DNA of 64,000 bases. Origin: Grifola frondosa (taxonomy: Eukaryota > Basidiomycota > Agaricomycetes > Polyporales > Grifolaceae). This document shows, piece by piece, positions 46,893 to 58,491 of this stretch. The notes below the pieces were generated by a model. That model made no database searches, was not told the DNA's origin, and worked only from the letters and a program-made list of their open reading frames with translations. The number at the start of each line of letters is the position of its first letter. The stretch's first letter is position 1. The DNA lies in the NCBI GenBank assembly GCA_001683735.1, contig LUGG01000019.1, positions 496,001 to 560,000 of the forward strand, read 5' to 3'. A program made the position numbers and the translations under genes.

Positions 46893-48794
46893 TCACACGA
46901 AGTCTTCGTGAACGAATACTGAGAAGGCTCCAGAGTCTAGGAGCGCCTGCATTTGTACGGATCCCTTGCTGCCGCTTACTGTGACTGGAAGATCAAAATT
47001 CTGACGACTTTTTGATATCTCAGTTACACTAATACAGTTGTAGCGGTTGCGAGAGAGAGAGGCCTTCACGTCAGCAGGGACGACATGAGGCCGCTCTAAA
47101 AATCCATGTTCCACGTCGTCGTCGACGTGCCAATTGCCCCTATCTCCTCATTTTGGCTGACGACTTGGGCTTCTTGGCAGTCTCCTTCTGCTTGCCCTTG
47201 TCAAAGGCCTTCTTCTTCTTCTCCTCAACGAGTTCTTGTCCACAAGACGAATTAACTCGTCAATGCTCATCTCGCGAATCGACTTCCCGCTGGGCTTCTT
47301 GTCTGGGCACGCATTTGCCAGATGGCCCACCTTGCCGCATACGAAGCATGCGCCCTTTGCGCGTGCTGGGCGTGGTCAACGTCCATTGCGTTAGGGTCAC
47401 GAACGTGAGTCGGGGCAGAGTGAGATTGGCTCTGCGAATGGGGATGACGATAAGCAGTCATCTTTGACTGCTGTGAGACGATCCGGGATGGGCGTAAGTG
47501 CCGCGGGCTTGATCTACTCGTTGGGCCTGTTCGAGGTACTTCTCCCAGGTGTCCGGTTGCGTCTCATGACCGGCAATCGCGTCTCAATTGACTGCTTGAC
47601 CTGGGTCTGAAGAAGCGAGAGAAGGGTTTGCTGGTTGTGTCCGGATGCGGGGGCCCAGCGACGGAAGTGTTTGGCATATGACTGTACCGGCCCGTCGTTG
47701 CGAAGACGCATCAGCGCCTGCTGAGCGTCGAACTGCGAATCGAGGCGTCCGTACTGTCCGAGGAATTTCTTTTTGAATTCCTCCCATGAACCGACCGGCA
47801 GTTGTTATTGAAATTATCACTAGAAGAGGATGCCCAGTCTAGGGCTCCTTCTTGAGCGATCCAAGGATTAGCGCGATACGATCCATCGATCGTCCGACTT
47901 CATAATAGACAAAGTACGTCTCCCATGCCTTCATCCACTGTTCCGCAGTCATTTCCTTCGTGGGCCTGGCGAAGGATGCGGAGGGGGGAACTTGGGCTTA
48001 CGAATAGTGCCCTCGCGCGGCGCGACAGGCTCTTTCATAGTCGGGAGCGGGGACATCAGTCGACGCGGGGGAGAGGGTGAAGTGGGTCGTGGGTCTGGGA
48101 TTGGGGAGGCGGGCCGGTAGGAAACGTTCCGGCTCGAACGTTTGGACGTACGAGAGTGTGGCCTTCCTTGGGACGGAAGATTCTCGAGAGCGAGACATTG
48201 TTTTTGAGATTCTCGATCGACAGCCTCAACGAAGCGATGTCGTCCCGGAGTTCCTGGACGACCTGGTCGGCTTGACGGGCCTTCGCCTCGGCTTTCGATG
48301 CTCTGTCTGCTAGAGCGACTGCGTCCGCGATACGGCTCTTGTTTTCTTCCTCGAGCCGTTCACTCGACCTACTCCGTGGTTCACTGTCCACCTTAGTGAG
48401 GTCGAGTCTTCCTCACAGTATCGTGATGCGGCGGGTATGATCGGTCAGGCCCTCCGTGAGAAGGTTCGTCACCACCCTGGTTATGAATGCTTCGAGTTCC
48501 TGTTGGGCCTGAGTTAGTGGAGGAGGAGGAGGAATCGCCGTGGTTTCCGCGGGTGTCCATGGATTCTCGGACGGTCCAGCTGTGTCCATGAGACTCGTCC
48601 GGATGGGTGGGAGCCGCGGATGTGGGCTGAAGTTCATTCCGTCTGTCCTGGGAGCTCTTGCGACTCGTATATGAACCTCTGTGTAGGTTCGGAGGAGGTA
48701 GTAGAAGAGACCGACGATGGAGAGGATAGAGATAGTGGTGACGACAGTTTGGGTAACGATAAACGATCACGGGTTGGACATGTGTCACAAACAA
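46893..48794 (-). pseudogene. Gag and start of protease of gypsy element 2
   Basis: On the minus strand, a low-complexity N-terminal region precedes a coiled-coil segment (RLEEENKSRIADAVALADRA, about 48300). A capsid segment (EQWMKAWETYFVYYEVGRSMD) lies near 47900. The CCHC zinc knuckle CFVCGKVGHLANAC is at about 47308-47348. The protease catalytic triplet appears in ALLDSGAFS near 46950. Frame changes occur near 48390, 48000, 47820 and 47510, so several ORF fragments must be joined in thought to see the gag. Confidence 0.75.
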
Positions 48795-48866
48795 AGTTCT
48801 TTTTTCTCAAGCAAGCGGAGTGAATACAATTGTTACACGATACTGGGCCTTCGCCGTTCCCTTGAC

Positions 48867-49591
48867 CTACAGCCAGTACTTCTCACAATACTGCACGTTG
48901 GTCTCAAAGAGACGCTTCGTGAGCTCCGCGACTTCCTCGCACGACTTGTGCACGTTTCCACATGCTTCGTAAATCTGACGGAAGGCGAAGTGGAAGTTGA
49001 CTAAGTCGAAGATCTCCCACAGGGGAAGGGGGCGATTGTCGTCGAGGTAGAGGAGGATGTTCGTCAAGTAGACGGAAAGGAGATGTAAAGAAAGGCGAAC
49101 GTCGTACGGGACGTTGCGGGCGTGGTCGTGCCACCGAAGGTCGTCAACATGAGTCGGCGGTCGCGTTTGAAACTGAACTGGGAGAGTCCTACGGCAGTGA
49201 GGACTGCAAGGGAATAGCCTAAGACACGCTGGGTGTCGTCGGCGATGGGGGTGACGACGAACTCCTGGGGCTTCCAGTCGTCCTCAGTTTCGATGTAGAG
49301 AGCGCAGGTCTCTTCGAAATGTTCGACGCTCCGGCATTCGTACGCGGCGTCGATGGGGTTCCGAGCGATCTCGGTGGGGAACTCGTTCCTCCTCTGCTGG
49401 GGAACGGGATTGTAGACGGAGGGTACTTCTCCTATGAAGGCCGTGCTCCTTGCGACGACGTCAGCAGCCTCGTCCTCAGTGATGACCTCCTCTCCAGAGA
49501 CGATGTCGTTGTGCGCAACGACGATCACCCAGCTGCCCTTCTGGTAGCATGTGATGGAAGTCACTGAATCAACGAGGGGGACGGTAAGCAA
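48867..49591 (-). CDS. Unidentified ORF between 5' LTR and gag of gypsy element 2
   Basis: A 175-codon open frame lacks an ATG start and begins close to the LTR (LLTVPLVDSVTSITCYQ). It continues with IVSGEEVITEDEAADVV, NPIDAAYECRSVEHFEETCA and a hydrophobic stretch (RVLGYSLAVLTAVGL). A 1-nt shift near 49080 leads into a second segment (LLYLDDNRPLPLWEIFDLVNF, ANYEACGN-type helices, LTKRLFETNVQYCEKYWL) that ends at about 48867. It does not resemble gag, pol or a chromodomain. It might be a lineage-specific accessory ORF or a captured host gene fragment. The YLDD in the second segment is coincidental: no RT context surrounds it. Confidence 0.4.
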
Positions 49592-49604
49592 AGCTCATTC
49601 AAAC

Positions 49605-50008
49605 TGTAACGAATCACCAAAACCATGACAGAGTACGCTTACTCCCGGTATTGAGATTTGTACGGATGGTTTCGTTTGGGCAACAGCTGGCAACGAAAGC
49701 AAGTGTTCAACGAAGTTAGTATTAAAATACAACTAATATACAAGCTGTTTACCCTGGCAACGAAAGCAAGTGTTCAACGAAGTTGAACGAGCTGACGTTC
49801 CAGGTAGCAAAACCCAAACTTAAATAGCAAAGTCCATTTGCGTACGTATGGCCACTCTCCCACAATATCGTCTTACTCATCCGCTCACCAATTAGTGTCA
49901 TCAATATGACACTCGTTCCTTCAACTGTCACCTGATCTTACAGGTGATCAGTGCGACGCGTCCCAGCGCCTACCAGGCGTCTATGTCCAAATCGGGAAAT
50001 TTGTTACA
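49605..50008 (-). repeat. 5' LTR of gypsy element 2 (right), with internal insertion
   Basis: 404 bp, 67 bp longer than its partner. A 31-bp LTR segment (49687-49717) is repeated at 49754-49784, with 36 bp of AT-rich sequence between the copies. Otherwise it is near-identical to 42821-43157. Confidence 0.9.
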
Positions 50009-51071
50009 CATTCTCATCTTGAAAGGTTTATTGCTCCACAGTTTCAGATGAAGTCTGAGTGAAAAAAAAAAAAAAACAAAGATCATATCTGTCCCTGACA
50101 CTCTCAAAGCTGTTGACAGATGACTTTGAGTTTGTTTCCTAGAAGTTTTACCATCTCCTGTGCCAATTCAGAATCAAGAGTGATAGACTCCATGGTTGAG
50201 CATTGGTTGAGAATAATGTTATATATAGCACAAGCTGGCCAGTTATAGAAAGCAAAATACCATAACCAGTTATATCAAATGATAATATATAAAAATACCT
50301 TTATCAACCCATCTATGGAGCAGGCTCAGGCCATCTATCAAGCTGCCAACCTCAACAATGAGGCCAGATAGTTTAAAGTCAAGAAAAAATCTATTAAGGA
50401 TGTGGTGCTTAAATAATATGAAACTTGCATGTGATATTGTGGGATTTCTATGTCCAACCATTTGTGCTCTAAGTAATGGGAAAAGAAATAGTAACACACT
50501 CTGTAACGGGAACAGTAACGGGAAAATAACTTGGAAACTAAAATAGTTACGAGTGACTCTCATATTTATACTAATATATTTTTAATTCATCTTGGTGATG
50601 AAGCACATGGTAACTAATATTCTAATGGGAAAAGTAATAAAATTAGTAATGGGGCAATAACTCTATAAATATATTATTTGTTTATAAAAAGTTGCAGGTG
50701 CCCATAATGAAAATAGGAATAAAAAAATAAGTCAGTGATTAAAATAGTCACTAATATCATGGGTGACCAATAATATATTTCATATCTATATTAGTATATG
50801 GAGAAAGTAACAGAAAAGTGTCAGAAATAAAAATGAAAAGATCATATGCTTACTCTATTAGTTCTGTGATACAAAATTCAACTCATTATAATCATACAAA
50901 TTTTCTGCCACTCCTTCACAAAAAAATATTAGATTGTATAAAGGTTGTAAACCTCATTTTGTATGAGTAAGCCTTAAGAAAAGCATGACACATAATATAA
51001 ATTGAACAAGGTGTGGCAATGCCACACCAAGCGAACAATGCGTGGCAACGCCACGGGTTAAACCTTACTAG

Positions 51072-51339
51072 TCTAATAAGAAGGGGAGAAGGGGGCGTCT
51101 ATCTCGCGTGAAAGCCAGATGGCGCCCATGTGTTGCCACATGGCGGGCAACCGTCGCCCCTAACGGGAACGGTGACGGGAAAAAAGTGACGGGAATGTCA
51201 CGGGTGCCGTCACGGGAACCCCATAACGGGAACGGTAACGGGAAAATAACGGGCGACAACTCTTTTTTTTTTCTCATTTTCAGAAATACAATATAATATT
51301 TTTTATTAGTGGCGAAGCCACGGGTAAAAGCGCAACTAG
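51072..51339 (+). mobile_element. Miniature Helitron-like element H3
   Basis: 268 bp, beginning TCTAATAAGAAGGGG after the CTAG of H2. It ends gcaaCTAG before host T, with a gtggc-gaa-gccac hairpin 20 nt from the end. The interior is filled with variants of a short 'acgggaacggtaa' motif (51165-51260), also seen in H1 and H2. Confidence 0.65.
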
Positions 51340-51790
51340 TTAATCTGACCGCAACCAGAGTCCTGTGCAGCTTCAACATGTGCCTAGCTTGAGAAATCAC
51401 TTGAGAGATGGCAGCAACGTTCCAAGTTGATAGTCGACGACGCTTTGTGCAGAGCGGAATGCCAGTTTGTGGCACAGTGGCTGCGTTCAGTACAGCAGAA
51501 CGCCACCGGATATACCTCACTTAACCTGAGATACTGACGTTGGAGGAATTCATCCAGTTTTATGCAGGGCGTCGAACGTTCGGCGACAGTTCGCCGAGAT
51601 CGCCGCTGACGTCGAACGACCACGACAGAACACCGCTGTGGCGGTGACATCCCAGCACCACATCCTGTTCACTATGAAAGAAGCTTTTATCCACCAGGCC
51701 CAATGCCTTGAGTGGAATAAATGGGCCTTCGCAAACATATAACAGAATCCTCAAACGGCACAGGCGTCGAAATTTTCAACAACAGGCCCA
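51340..51790. other. Intergenic region right of the transposon nest
   Basis: No gene is recognised in these 450 bp. It probably holds the 3' region of the GH43 gene that reads towards it. Confidence 0.4.
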
Positions 51791-53209
51791 TCATAACCGT
51801 AAGCTCGTCAACACAGGCCACCCCTGGCAAGACACACTCAGCATCCCAACCAACGCCGGATCGTCCATAGTCCACTCACCGTGCTCCAGTCGATCCCATT
51901 CAGCCCCAGGCTAGCGAACGTGTCGCTGTAGGGCTCGGGGCTGTCCACAGGGACGTAATGGTACACAAATACGTCTTGCTCGCTGCGCGCGTCCGTGAAG
52001 ACGCCCTGTCCACCAGGGGCATAGACGTTGCCGTGTGAGGCCAGCACGAGCGTGCCGCCAGAGTCGCGCAGGTCTTTCCCTGTAGCGTCGAGGAAGGGCC
52101 CGTGCACGGACGTGGAGTGGCCGACGAAGACCTGCAGATCGGGGCCGAAGATAAATAAAGAGAGGTGGGTTTTATGAGCGAGTAGTAAACTTGCTTTGTA
52201 CTCGTTTCCTGGCGGCGGAAGTGCGGAGGCATTGAATCCACAGCATAGTCCTGCAGGGATATTCACGGTGTGCTTTGACGTTTGAAAATGCGCTACGTAC
52301 CGCTGCTGAAGAAGAGATAATGAAAGTTGCCGTGTTTCCAAATGAACGAGCCTTCTTCAGGCTGTGGAGGGGTGCTGTTGAAGGACACCTGCACTGGGCT
52401 ACTGATTACCATCTTGAGGTCCGCGGCGAGATTGACTTGAAACAGGTCGCTCTGCCAAATATTTTGTCAGCGAGTACGCCATGCTCGGAATAACTCACCG
52501 ACCCAGAAAGAACCTAATGCAAAACAGTCGTCACTGAACACCTCATCTCTCGGGATTAACGAGCATAGTGCTACGTACCGAACGTCAACACCGGAGCGCC
52601 ATGCTCATCAGTAGATAAATTCGGGTCGATCGCATTGTACTCGTCGCCAGTTGTCGAGCTGAACACCTGTCCGTGATCTGTCCAGGTGCCGGGGTCCATA
52701 GATGGACTCGTCGCCAGTCCGATGGCGGATTCCTGCGAGCCGGACGTGGATCGGCGTAGAACGCGTAGTACGTCCCCCGTGGAAAGACACGTCGGGCGCC
52801 CAGATGTCGTCGCGGCCAGCTGCAAGATGCCGTATGATCTCCAGACTATGACACGATTCGGACAGAATGTGTATTCTTACGGAGTTGGATGGAGGAGTTC
52901 TCTGGGAGGATCGATCCGACCTCTGTCCATGGCCTACATGATGTATGCTGTCTTCCTGTGAATATTCTGCATGAGTCGTGATGTGGCGCACCCTGCTAGG
53001 TTGTCTGCCGTTATGATGCCAGCTTTGTCGTGGGTGGTGAAGAGAAAGTATTTCTCGTCGGATTTCCGCTGGATCAGACTTGGATCGTGCACAAAGAAAA
53101 AGTCGCCCGTGAGTGGAAGAGGGTCAGGAAAGGTTATTGCATTACTGATCGGAGTGACTAGCAGAAAAGCCAATAGGAAAACCACGGAGTCTGCTATGTC
53201 GAGGGCCAT
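51791..53209 (-). CDS. Secreted GH43 arabinan endo-1,5-alpha-L-arabinanase
   Basis: The start at 53209 gives a signal peptide (MALDIADSVVFLLAFLLVTP...SNA). GH43 five-bladed propeller landmarks follow: FVHDPSLIQ (catalytic base Asp), DIWAPDVSFHGG, LATSPSMDPGTWTDHG and EYNAIDPNLSTDEHG (second Asp). Then come PEEGSFIWKHGNFHYLFFSSG (general acid Glu), LCCGFNAS, STSVHGPFLDATGKDL, GGTLVLASHGNVYAPGGQG and DVFVYHYVP. It ends NGIDWST then GWPVLTSLRL at 51791. It hydrolyses pectic arabinan outside the cell. About seven short introns interrupt it. The second exon region (52700-52930) passes through more than one frame in the raw translation. I did not resolve whether this is introns or an indel. Confidence 0.88.
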
Positions 53210-53435
53210 TCGCGGTGAAGACTCATGGCAACGACCCCATTGATGCTTGAGTATTTATGGCACAGGAACGCACATTTATATTGGTCACGGGGCCATTCGT
53301 GACCTGCAAGCATTCACAAGAGCGATCGGAGTGTGCTTTCACCGGAAGAATGAGAACATCGAGAACAAGAGGACACCTGACTTCATTCTCTATTCTCGGT
53401 TTAACGAAAATATCATGCAAATGCATCATGACATG

Positions 53436-53760
53436 TCAGATGTATTCTGTCCGAGGTTGAGTGATAACGCGAGTCTGCCAAGCAGTTGGCACCACACGCG
53501 AAAGCGCATGACTCAATAAGAACGCCCCATTTACAGAGTCGTCTAGGTCTCGTTGGGTAACATCTACCGCTGTCTGTAAATAATATATTGCATCTGTGGA
53601 ATTGGAACAAGAGAGCCGTACATACCGGTCCAAGAGAGGATACAAATTGGAGTCGCGATGCTCAGGATGAAGAGAACTTTTCTGTTTTCTCTCACCAAAG
53701 CTATCCGAAATGATTTTTCAAATATCCGCATTCTCAGTCGAAAGCAGTTTGACGATATGG
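53436..53760 (-). CDS. Possible membrane-protein fragment
   Basis: On the minus strand, one frame gives FRIALVRENRKVLFILSIATP, a basic stretch followed by a hydrophobic helix. The next segment, across a possible intron near 53590, gives DLDDSVNGAFLLSHALSRVV. It faintly resembles fungal seven-helix DUF6533/6534-type proteins, but too little is present for a call. The stretch from 53210 to 53435 shows nothing else. Confidence 0.2.
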
Positions 53761-53936
53761 ACTGAGTTCAGCATATATTATTATGACACGAAGTACCTAC
53801 AACGAGCATTGATGTCAATACTTCCATCCGCTGGATAGAATGAAGCTACCTACCTACAACATGAACGCGCAATGCATATGCTCACTTTGCACATCCAGAC
53901 CTGCCCAGACTTCATCTCAAAAGGCGTGGTTGATGG

Positions 53937-54462
53937 CAGGCTCCTCTCCATCCATCTCGGAGCGGGAGGGGCCCCATCCGAGTAGCACACATATGTCTTA
54001 AAACATACTATATGTAATTAGATCTCATACCCGATCTCACGTGCATTCCAAACCCCGCCAACCTTATTCCCCTCTCCCGCTCCTCGACGGCTGGCAAAAA
54101 ACATTTACAAACAAAGCCAGCCACAGTGGCGGAGGTTGAGAGAAAAGATCAATGTGCGCATCTGAGATAATTATTTTGGTCTGCAATTTCAGAGGTTAAG
54201 ATTTATTATGAAACTGCTTGCTCAGATAGGCATTTTTTTTTGGTGTTGGAGTTTTCTCTCAACCTCCGCCACTGTGGCTGGCTTTGTTTGTAAATGTTTT
54301 TTGCCAGCCGTCGAGGAGCGGGAGAGGGGAATAAGGTTGGCGGGGTTTGGAATGCACGTGAGATCGGGTATGAGATCTAATTACATATAGTATGTTTTAA
54401 GACATATGTGTGCTACTCGGATGGGGCCCCCTCCCGCTCCGAGATGGATGGAGAGGAGCCTG
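53937..54462. mobile_element. Fold-back MITE, probably Mutator-like, 526 bp
   Basis: Left arm 53937-54146 and right arm 54252-54462 are reverse complements over 210 bp, with only one extra G noticed in the right arm. They enclose a 105-bp loop. A perfect 9-bp direct repeat GGTTGATGG flanks it (53928-53936 and 54463-54471). Long terminal inverted repeats plus a 9-bp target duplication are typical of Mutator-like (MULE) elements. The loop has no coding capacity. Confidence 0.9.
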
Positions 54463-54471
54463 GGTTGATGG

Positions 54472-54972
54472 CCATCTACTGCACTGTTCCAAACTCGATG
54501 ACGCATCACCGTAGTCAGGTCGGAGAGATGTGGTGGCAAAACGGGTTGGAATCTCGCTAAAGGCTTCCTGAACAGCACGAACAGCCAGCCTTACAAGCCA
54601 GGGAAGAAAAAGAGGACCAAAGCAAGATAAAAGTGGGAGAGACCGCGAGGAGGGTTATACTGTAACGACGCCACGTGGGGAGACGCGCCGCACTGCGCGT
54701 CTCCGGACTCTGATTTATCCCCAGATTTATCTTACAGCCTCAGCGCTGTTGGCCCCCCTGCCATCCTCCTGTCTACCACTTGTCGCTCCCTGTTCTTCGC
54801 TCTCAATTTCTTGGTCGCTTGCGCCTTCCATCACGTCCACTTCGACAGAACATATCGCAGCAGCCACACTGACGAGGTAGGTGTAATAACATACTTGTGG
54901 TCTCTCGTCTCAATCAGATTCTGCGTTGACAGCTTGATCCCAATCACAAATTGTAGCTCATAGGCTCCCGAG
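54472..54972. other. AVL9 upstream region
   Basis: No separate gene is seen. A donor-like gtaggt at about 54879 and an acceptor-like ttgtag at about 54953 suggest a 5'-UTR intron of AVL9. Confidence 0.35.
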
Positions 54973-57900
54973 ATGTCTTCGGCCATTTCGCCCCTGCATC
55001 ACCTCGGAATTCTCGCTTGCTCGGCGTTCCGGAGCCTGACGACGACGAGCTCTCCGACCAGCACTTCTCCGACGGAGATACTGCTTCTCAACGCTCCATA
55101 GCTCTGTCGTCGCCACCTCACTCTCCTCGGACCTCTGTGGTTTTGAGTGCTCATCCACTCTCCGATGAACCTTCTCCCTCCGCCGTCACCCCCGTCACGC
55201 TCGTCCGCCAAGGTCTCTCTTCTCTTGGGCCATCAAAGCGTGACACAGTCTCAACAGACGTTAGTTCGGACATCGACGTAGATGCGGATGGAGATGACCG
55301 AAGTTTCTTCAGGCAACGTTTGGACGAGGGCGAGTCACCCATTTCCAGCGTTGCCCCCTCTGTGCACGAGCCCGAGCCCGAGCCCGAGAAGGTGGTAGCG
55401 ACTCCGCCGCCGCTTCCTCCTTCGGTATCCTTGTCTTCTCGACCTTCATCAACTGCATTTCGTCTGAAGAGTGACACGGAGAGCGTTGCTTCGTTCGGTT
55501 CGGCATCGACGTCTGCATCTGTGAGATATTCGAGGAAGGCGCGTCCGGAGTCGTTACTTGTGCAGCCACAGATAGGCCCGCTTGTGCTTGGAATAGCTCT
55601 TGTCGATTTCAATCATCTGGTATGCATCCCTGTGACTGCTATGCGTAATTGCTGAGTGTAACACCCAGGTTGGTCCCAAGATTGAGTTTTCACGAGGGAG
55701 CATCTTTGAAGATGAGGAGATCGTAAAGATTCTCCCATTTCTTGCCCTACCTGACGGTGCACATCTCGTGAGCCTTCTATATTTGCCCATCGAGGTGTTT
55801 GGTTCACAAAGATTACCAGACGACCGAGGTTACTCCTATTTCCACCTGGTGCCGACATCACCCAATCCAACAACAGTCTTTGGCATCTCGTAAGTATAAC
55901 TCTGATCGAAATCTCTACTGTTCTCATTGCACTTGCAGATGTAATCGACAAATAAGCACGTCGTCGTTGCTAGTCAAGGATCCGGACGTGACACGTTCGA
56001 CCGTTCAGAAGGCTGTCGTAATTCTTGCTTCAAAACCTGTTTTCGGCCCCATTCGGTGTGTCTCTCGCGCCCTTCAGGCCTGGAATCGTCTGAGACATTT
56101 ATAATGCTAGCGACCGGCTTGGAGTGATTACTCGCACGCTATTTGCGCAGCGCGACTTCAGCGAGACGAGCATCCTGGAGGACTTCTACTCGTCATTGGA
56201 GCACTCATTACGAGGCCAACTTACTGAGAGCGGACTGTATATGGGTAAGTTCACTATAATATGTGAATGCGCGTAGCTGATGGCAGATACACGTAGGCAC
56301 GAGCTTGTGAGCATTATTTTAAAGCATTTATGGCTGACGCTGACGTAGTCTAGGCGAGAGCTAGTACATACATTCAGACAGCGGACACTCGTGCTGCTGA
56401 AGGCGTTAATGCTGCAGAAAAAGGTAAAGCGTTATTGGACGTATCCTAAATGGTGTGCTGACAGACTATCCACATAGATAATGTTCTTCGGTCATCCAGT
56501 CGAACGGTTGTGCACATATCAGTACTCACTCGTTACCCTTGTCCCCGGTAAAAATGACTTCCGCTGCTCTGCTTTATCTATTTCCTAATACGTGCTGTCT
56601 CTAGGTCTGCTTCAGAATCTGGATGACTGCGGCTCTCCTCCACTAGCTGCACGTGCACAGACGCTTTCCAGACCAACCTCGCTCCGCACATCTGATCCCA
56701 AGAGCATGATGGCATATGTCGGGCTACCTCTCGATCTCTTTGGCAAAGTGAGTTACTCACTCCTCGGCTCGAAGCCATAACGCTGATATGCGTTGTGCAC
56801 CAGGATGCCTTCTTCCAGCCATATCTTCCCTTGCAGCAGCTCGACATGTTGAAAGACACGAGCTGCTTGCTGTGTGGGAGCACGAACTCGATAGTAACGC
56901 AGCAGAAGGAGGTCGACCTGCTCGTTAATGTTTGTTTTTCATGACATGCTACGTATATGCTGCCACTCAACCTCTTTGATTTCTTTAGATTGAGACAGGT
57001 ACGCTGGAGTTCAAGGATCCCCGACTCGAGCGTTCGGCCGGGTTGACCGCCGCCGATAGGAAGTGGATGGATGACATTGTGCGTGATGTGAATGAGGGTT
57101 ACGATGAGGACCCTAACCGGTCCTTGAGCATGCTGTACGTCGCCGTGGACTTCCTTGAAACTGATGATGTTGATTTGTGCATAGCTTCAAGGGAAGCGAT
57201 GACTATCTGAGGCAAAAGGTTGGAAAATTCTTCTTGGATTTTTCTGTCTACTCACTGATCATATCACTGTTAGTTCGAGGAATATATCACTGGGGCTCTG
57301 GCATCCGTCAAATATGCCGCGTTCCTGAGCAGGGGACAAGACCGCGGCGTGATGATCACTGATGGTTCAGGTATAGCAGACTCCAGAGCCAGAGGAGCGT
57401 GCAGTGGCTGACTCGTCCGACAGGCGATCCGAACTCGATACAAGATTTCAATCCGTTATGGATTCAGGAATTCAAGAAGACTAATGCTTATGAAGTCTGG
57501 GATCGGGTAACTGACCCTCTCTTGTTCGACCTCATCGAAGCGCGGTAAGAGAACGTCCCTGCATATCGACCGCCTCTGGCTCATGGGAGTTGCGTCGTTC
57601 CTCTAGGCATCCTTGCAGTGAGAAACCCTCCGTCGTCGCCGACATCGGCCTGCGGCTTTCCGAGGGTATCCAAGAACTAAAGCTGGAGCAGCAGCTGGCG
57701 CCCACACGCGAGGCGATCTCGCGTACAATCACCGCGGGATCCACAAACTTCTTTAAAGCTGTCGAGGGCGTGCGCGGGCGGTGGCTGCAGCGCAACTCAA
57801 GCTCTACTTCCGATCTGAGCGGTGATGGGAACGCCTCGACCAGTACCGTGGAGGTCAGCAAGTCGGATGCGCGGTCAATCGCTGAGACGCCGCGGAAGGG

Positions 57901-58327
57901 CTCGGTGGAGCTCACGCGGAGCGTGCAGCCCGAGCCCACACCACCACAGCGACCCAAGGGCATACGCCCGCTGAGCATCGTAATGAATCAACAGCTTCCA
58001 CCTCCGGTAGAACCCGTCAAGGCTGCGCTGAGCTCATGGGGCGCAGGTATCGGATCGTTCTTCTCGCAGAGGACCCAGCGAATGTCGACGCAGAGCACTG
58101 TGTCTGCGTCCCCACCGCGCAACTCGTTGCCCCCGGCGCCCGTTACTCCGCCGTCGCCACCTCCTGCGTCGAATAAGGAGAATAACAATGCGAGTTCGAC
58201 TCAGACACACGTGAATGTGGGACAGCGTGAGTTGGAGCAGGAGCTCCAGCCGCGGAATCTGGATGAAGTATTCAGTCATGAGCAGGACGAGGACGATCAC
58301 CCAGCGGGTACTGGGATGGCGCTATGA
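54973..58327 (+). CDS. AVL9: AVL9 family late secretory pathway protein
   Basis: AVL9 proteins are DENN-related factors for post-Golgi secretory vesicle formation. After a Ser/Pro/Glu-rich N-terminus the core starts with LVLGIALVDFNHLVGPKIEFS spliced across 55619/55669. It continues with DEEIVKILPFLALPDGAHL, YFHLVP, GISCNRQISTSSLLVKDPDVTRSTVQKAVVIL and RLGVITRTLF. Further segments are LVLLKALMLQKKIMFFGHPVERL, YQYSLVTLVPGLLQNLDD and FQPYLPLQQLD. The C-terminal part contains TNFFKAVEGVRGRWLQRN and a Pro/Ser-rich tail ending at 58327. About a dozen short introns are inferred. The start is uncertain: the ATG at 54973 is in a different frame from the N-terminal exon, so an indel or an upstream exon is needed. 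Neighbouring genes on the right read towards it. Confidence 0.9.
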
Positions 58328-58491
58328 TGAGGGAGATTGCAATACATGGCATAATTTTATTGATACACAGCATTATATTCTTGTCAGACGCAAGCACCAT
58401 CCATACTTCTTAAATTATAGATGCATCACATCGATTGGAACCTGGACCCGTTTGTATGCAACCGAACTCTGGACGAGGGTATAACGAAACA

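Larger units (their letters stand above)
42821..50008 (-). mobile_element. Ty3/gypsy chromovirus-type element 2, decayed, minus strand
   Basis: The LTRs are 42821-43157 and 49605-50008, ending TGTAAC...GTTACA. A perfect 5-bp target duplication CATTC lies at 42816-42820 and 50009-50013. The minus-strand coding order is an unidentified ORF, gag, protease, RT, RNase H, integrase and chromodomain. Frameshifts and stops break gag and pol. Confidence 0.93.
42455..51071 (+). mobile_element. Helitron-like element H2, interrupted by gypsy element 2
   Basis: It starts TCTATTAAGAAGGGG immediately after the CTAG of H1. It ends with the same hairpins and CTAG at 51071. Outside the gypsy insertion (42821-50008) it is about 1.42 kb and collinear with H1. 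The shared internal segments include an 85-bp direct repeat present twice per element (41281 and 41700 in H1; 42687 and about 50307 in H2). Confidence 0.7.

Noticed and set aside
48867..49067. YLDD string suggesting a second reverse transcriptase in gypsy 2
   Set aside because: No flanking RT motifs; the true YLDD of this element is at 45648-45659.
53928..54471. Assembly-made palindrome (read chimera) as the explanation of the 53.9-54.5 kb inverted repeat
   Set aside because: A chimera would not create a perfect 9-bp direct repeat outside the arms or a unique 105-bp loop.
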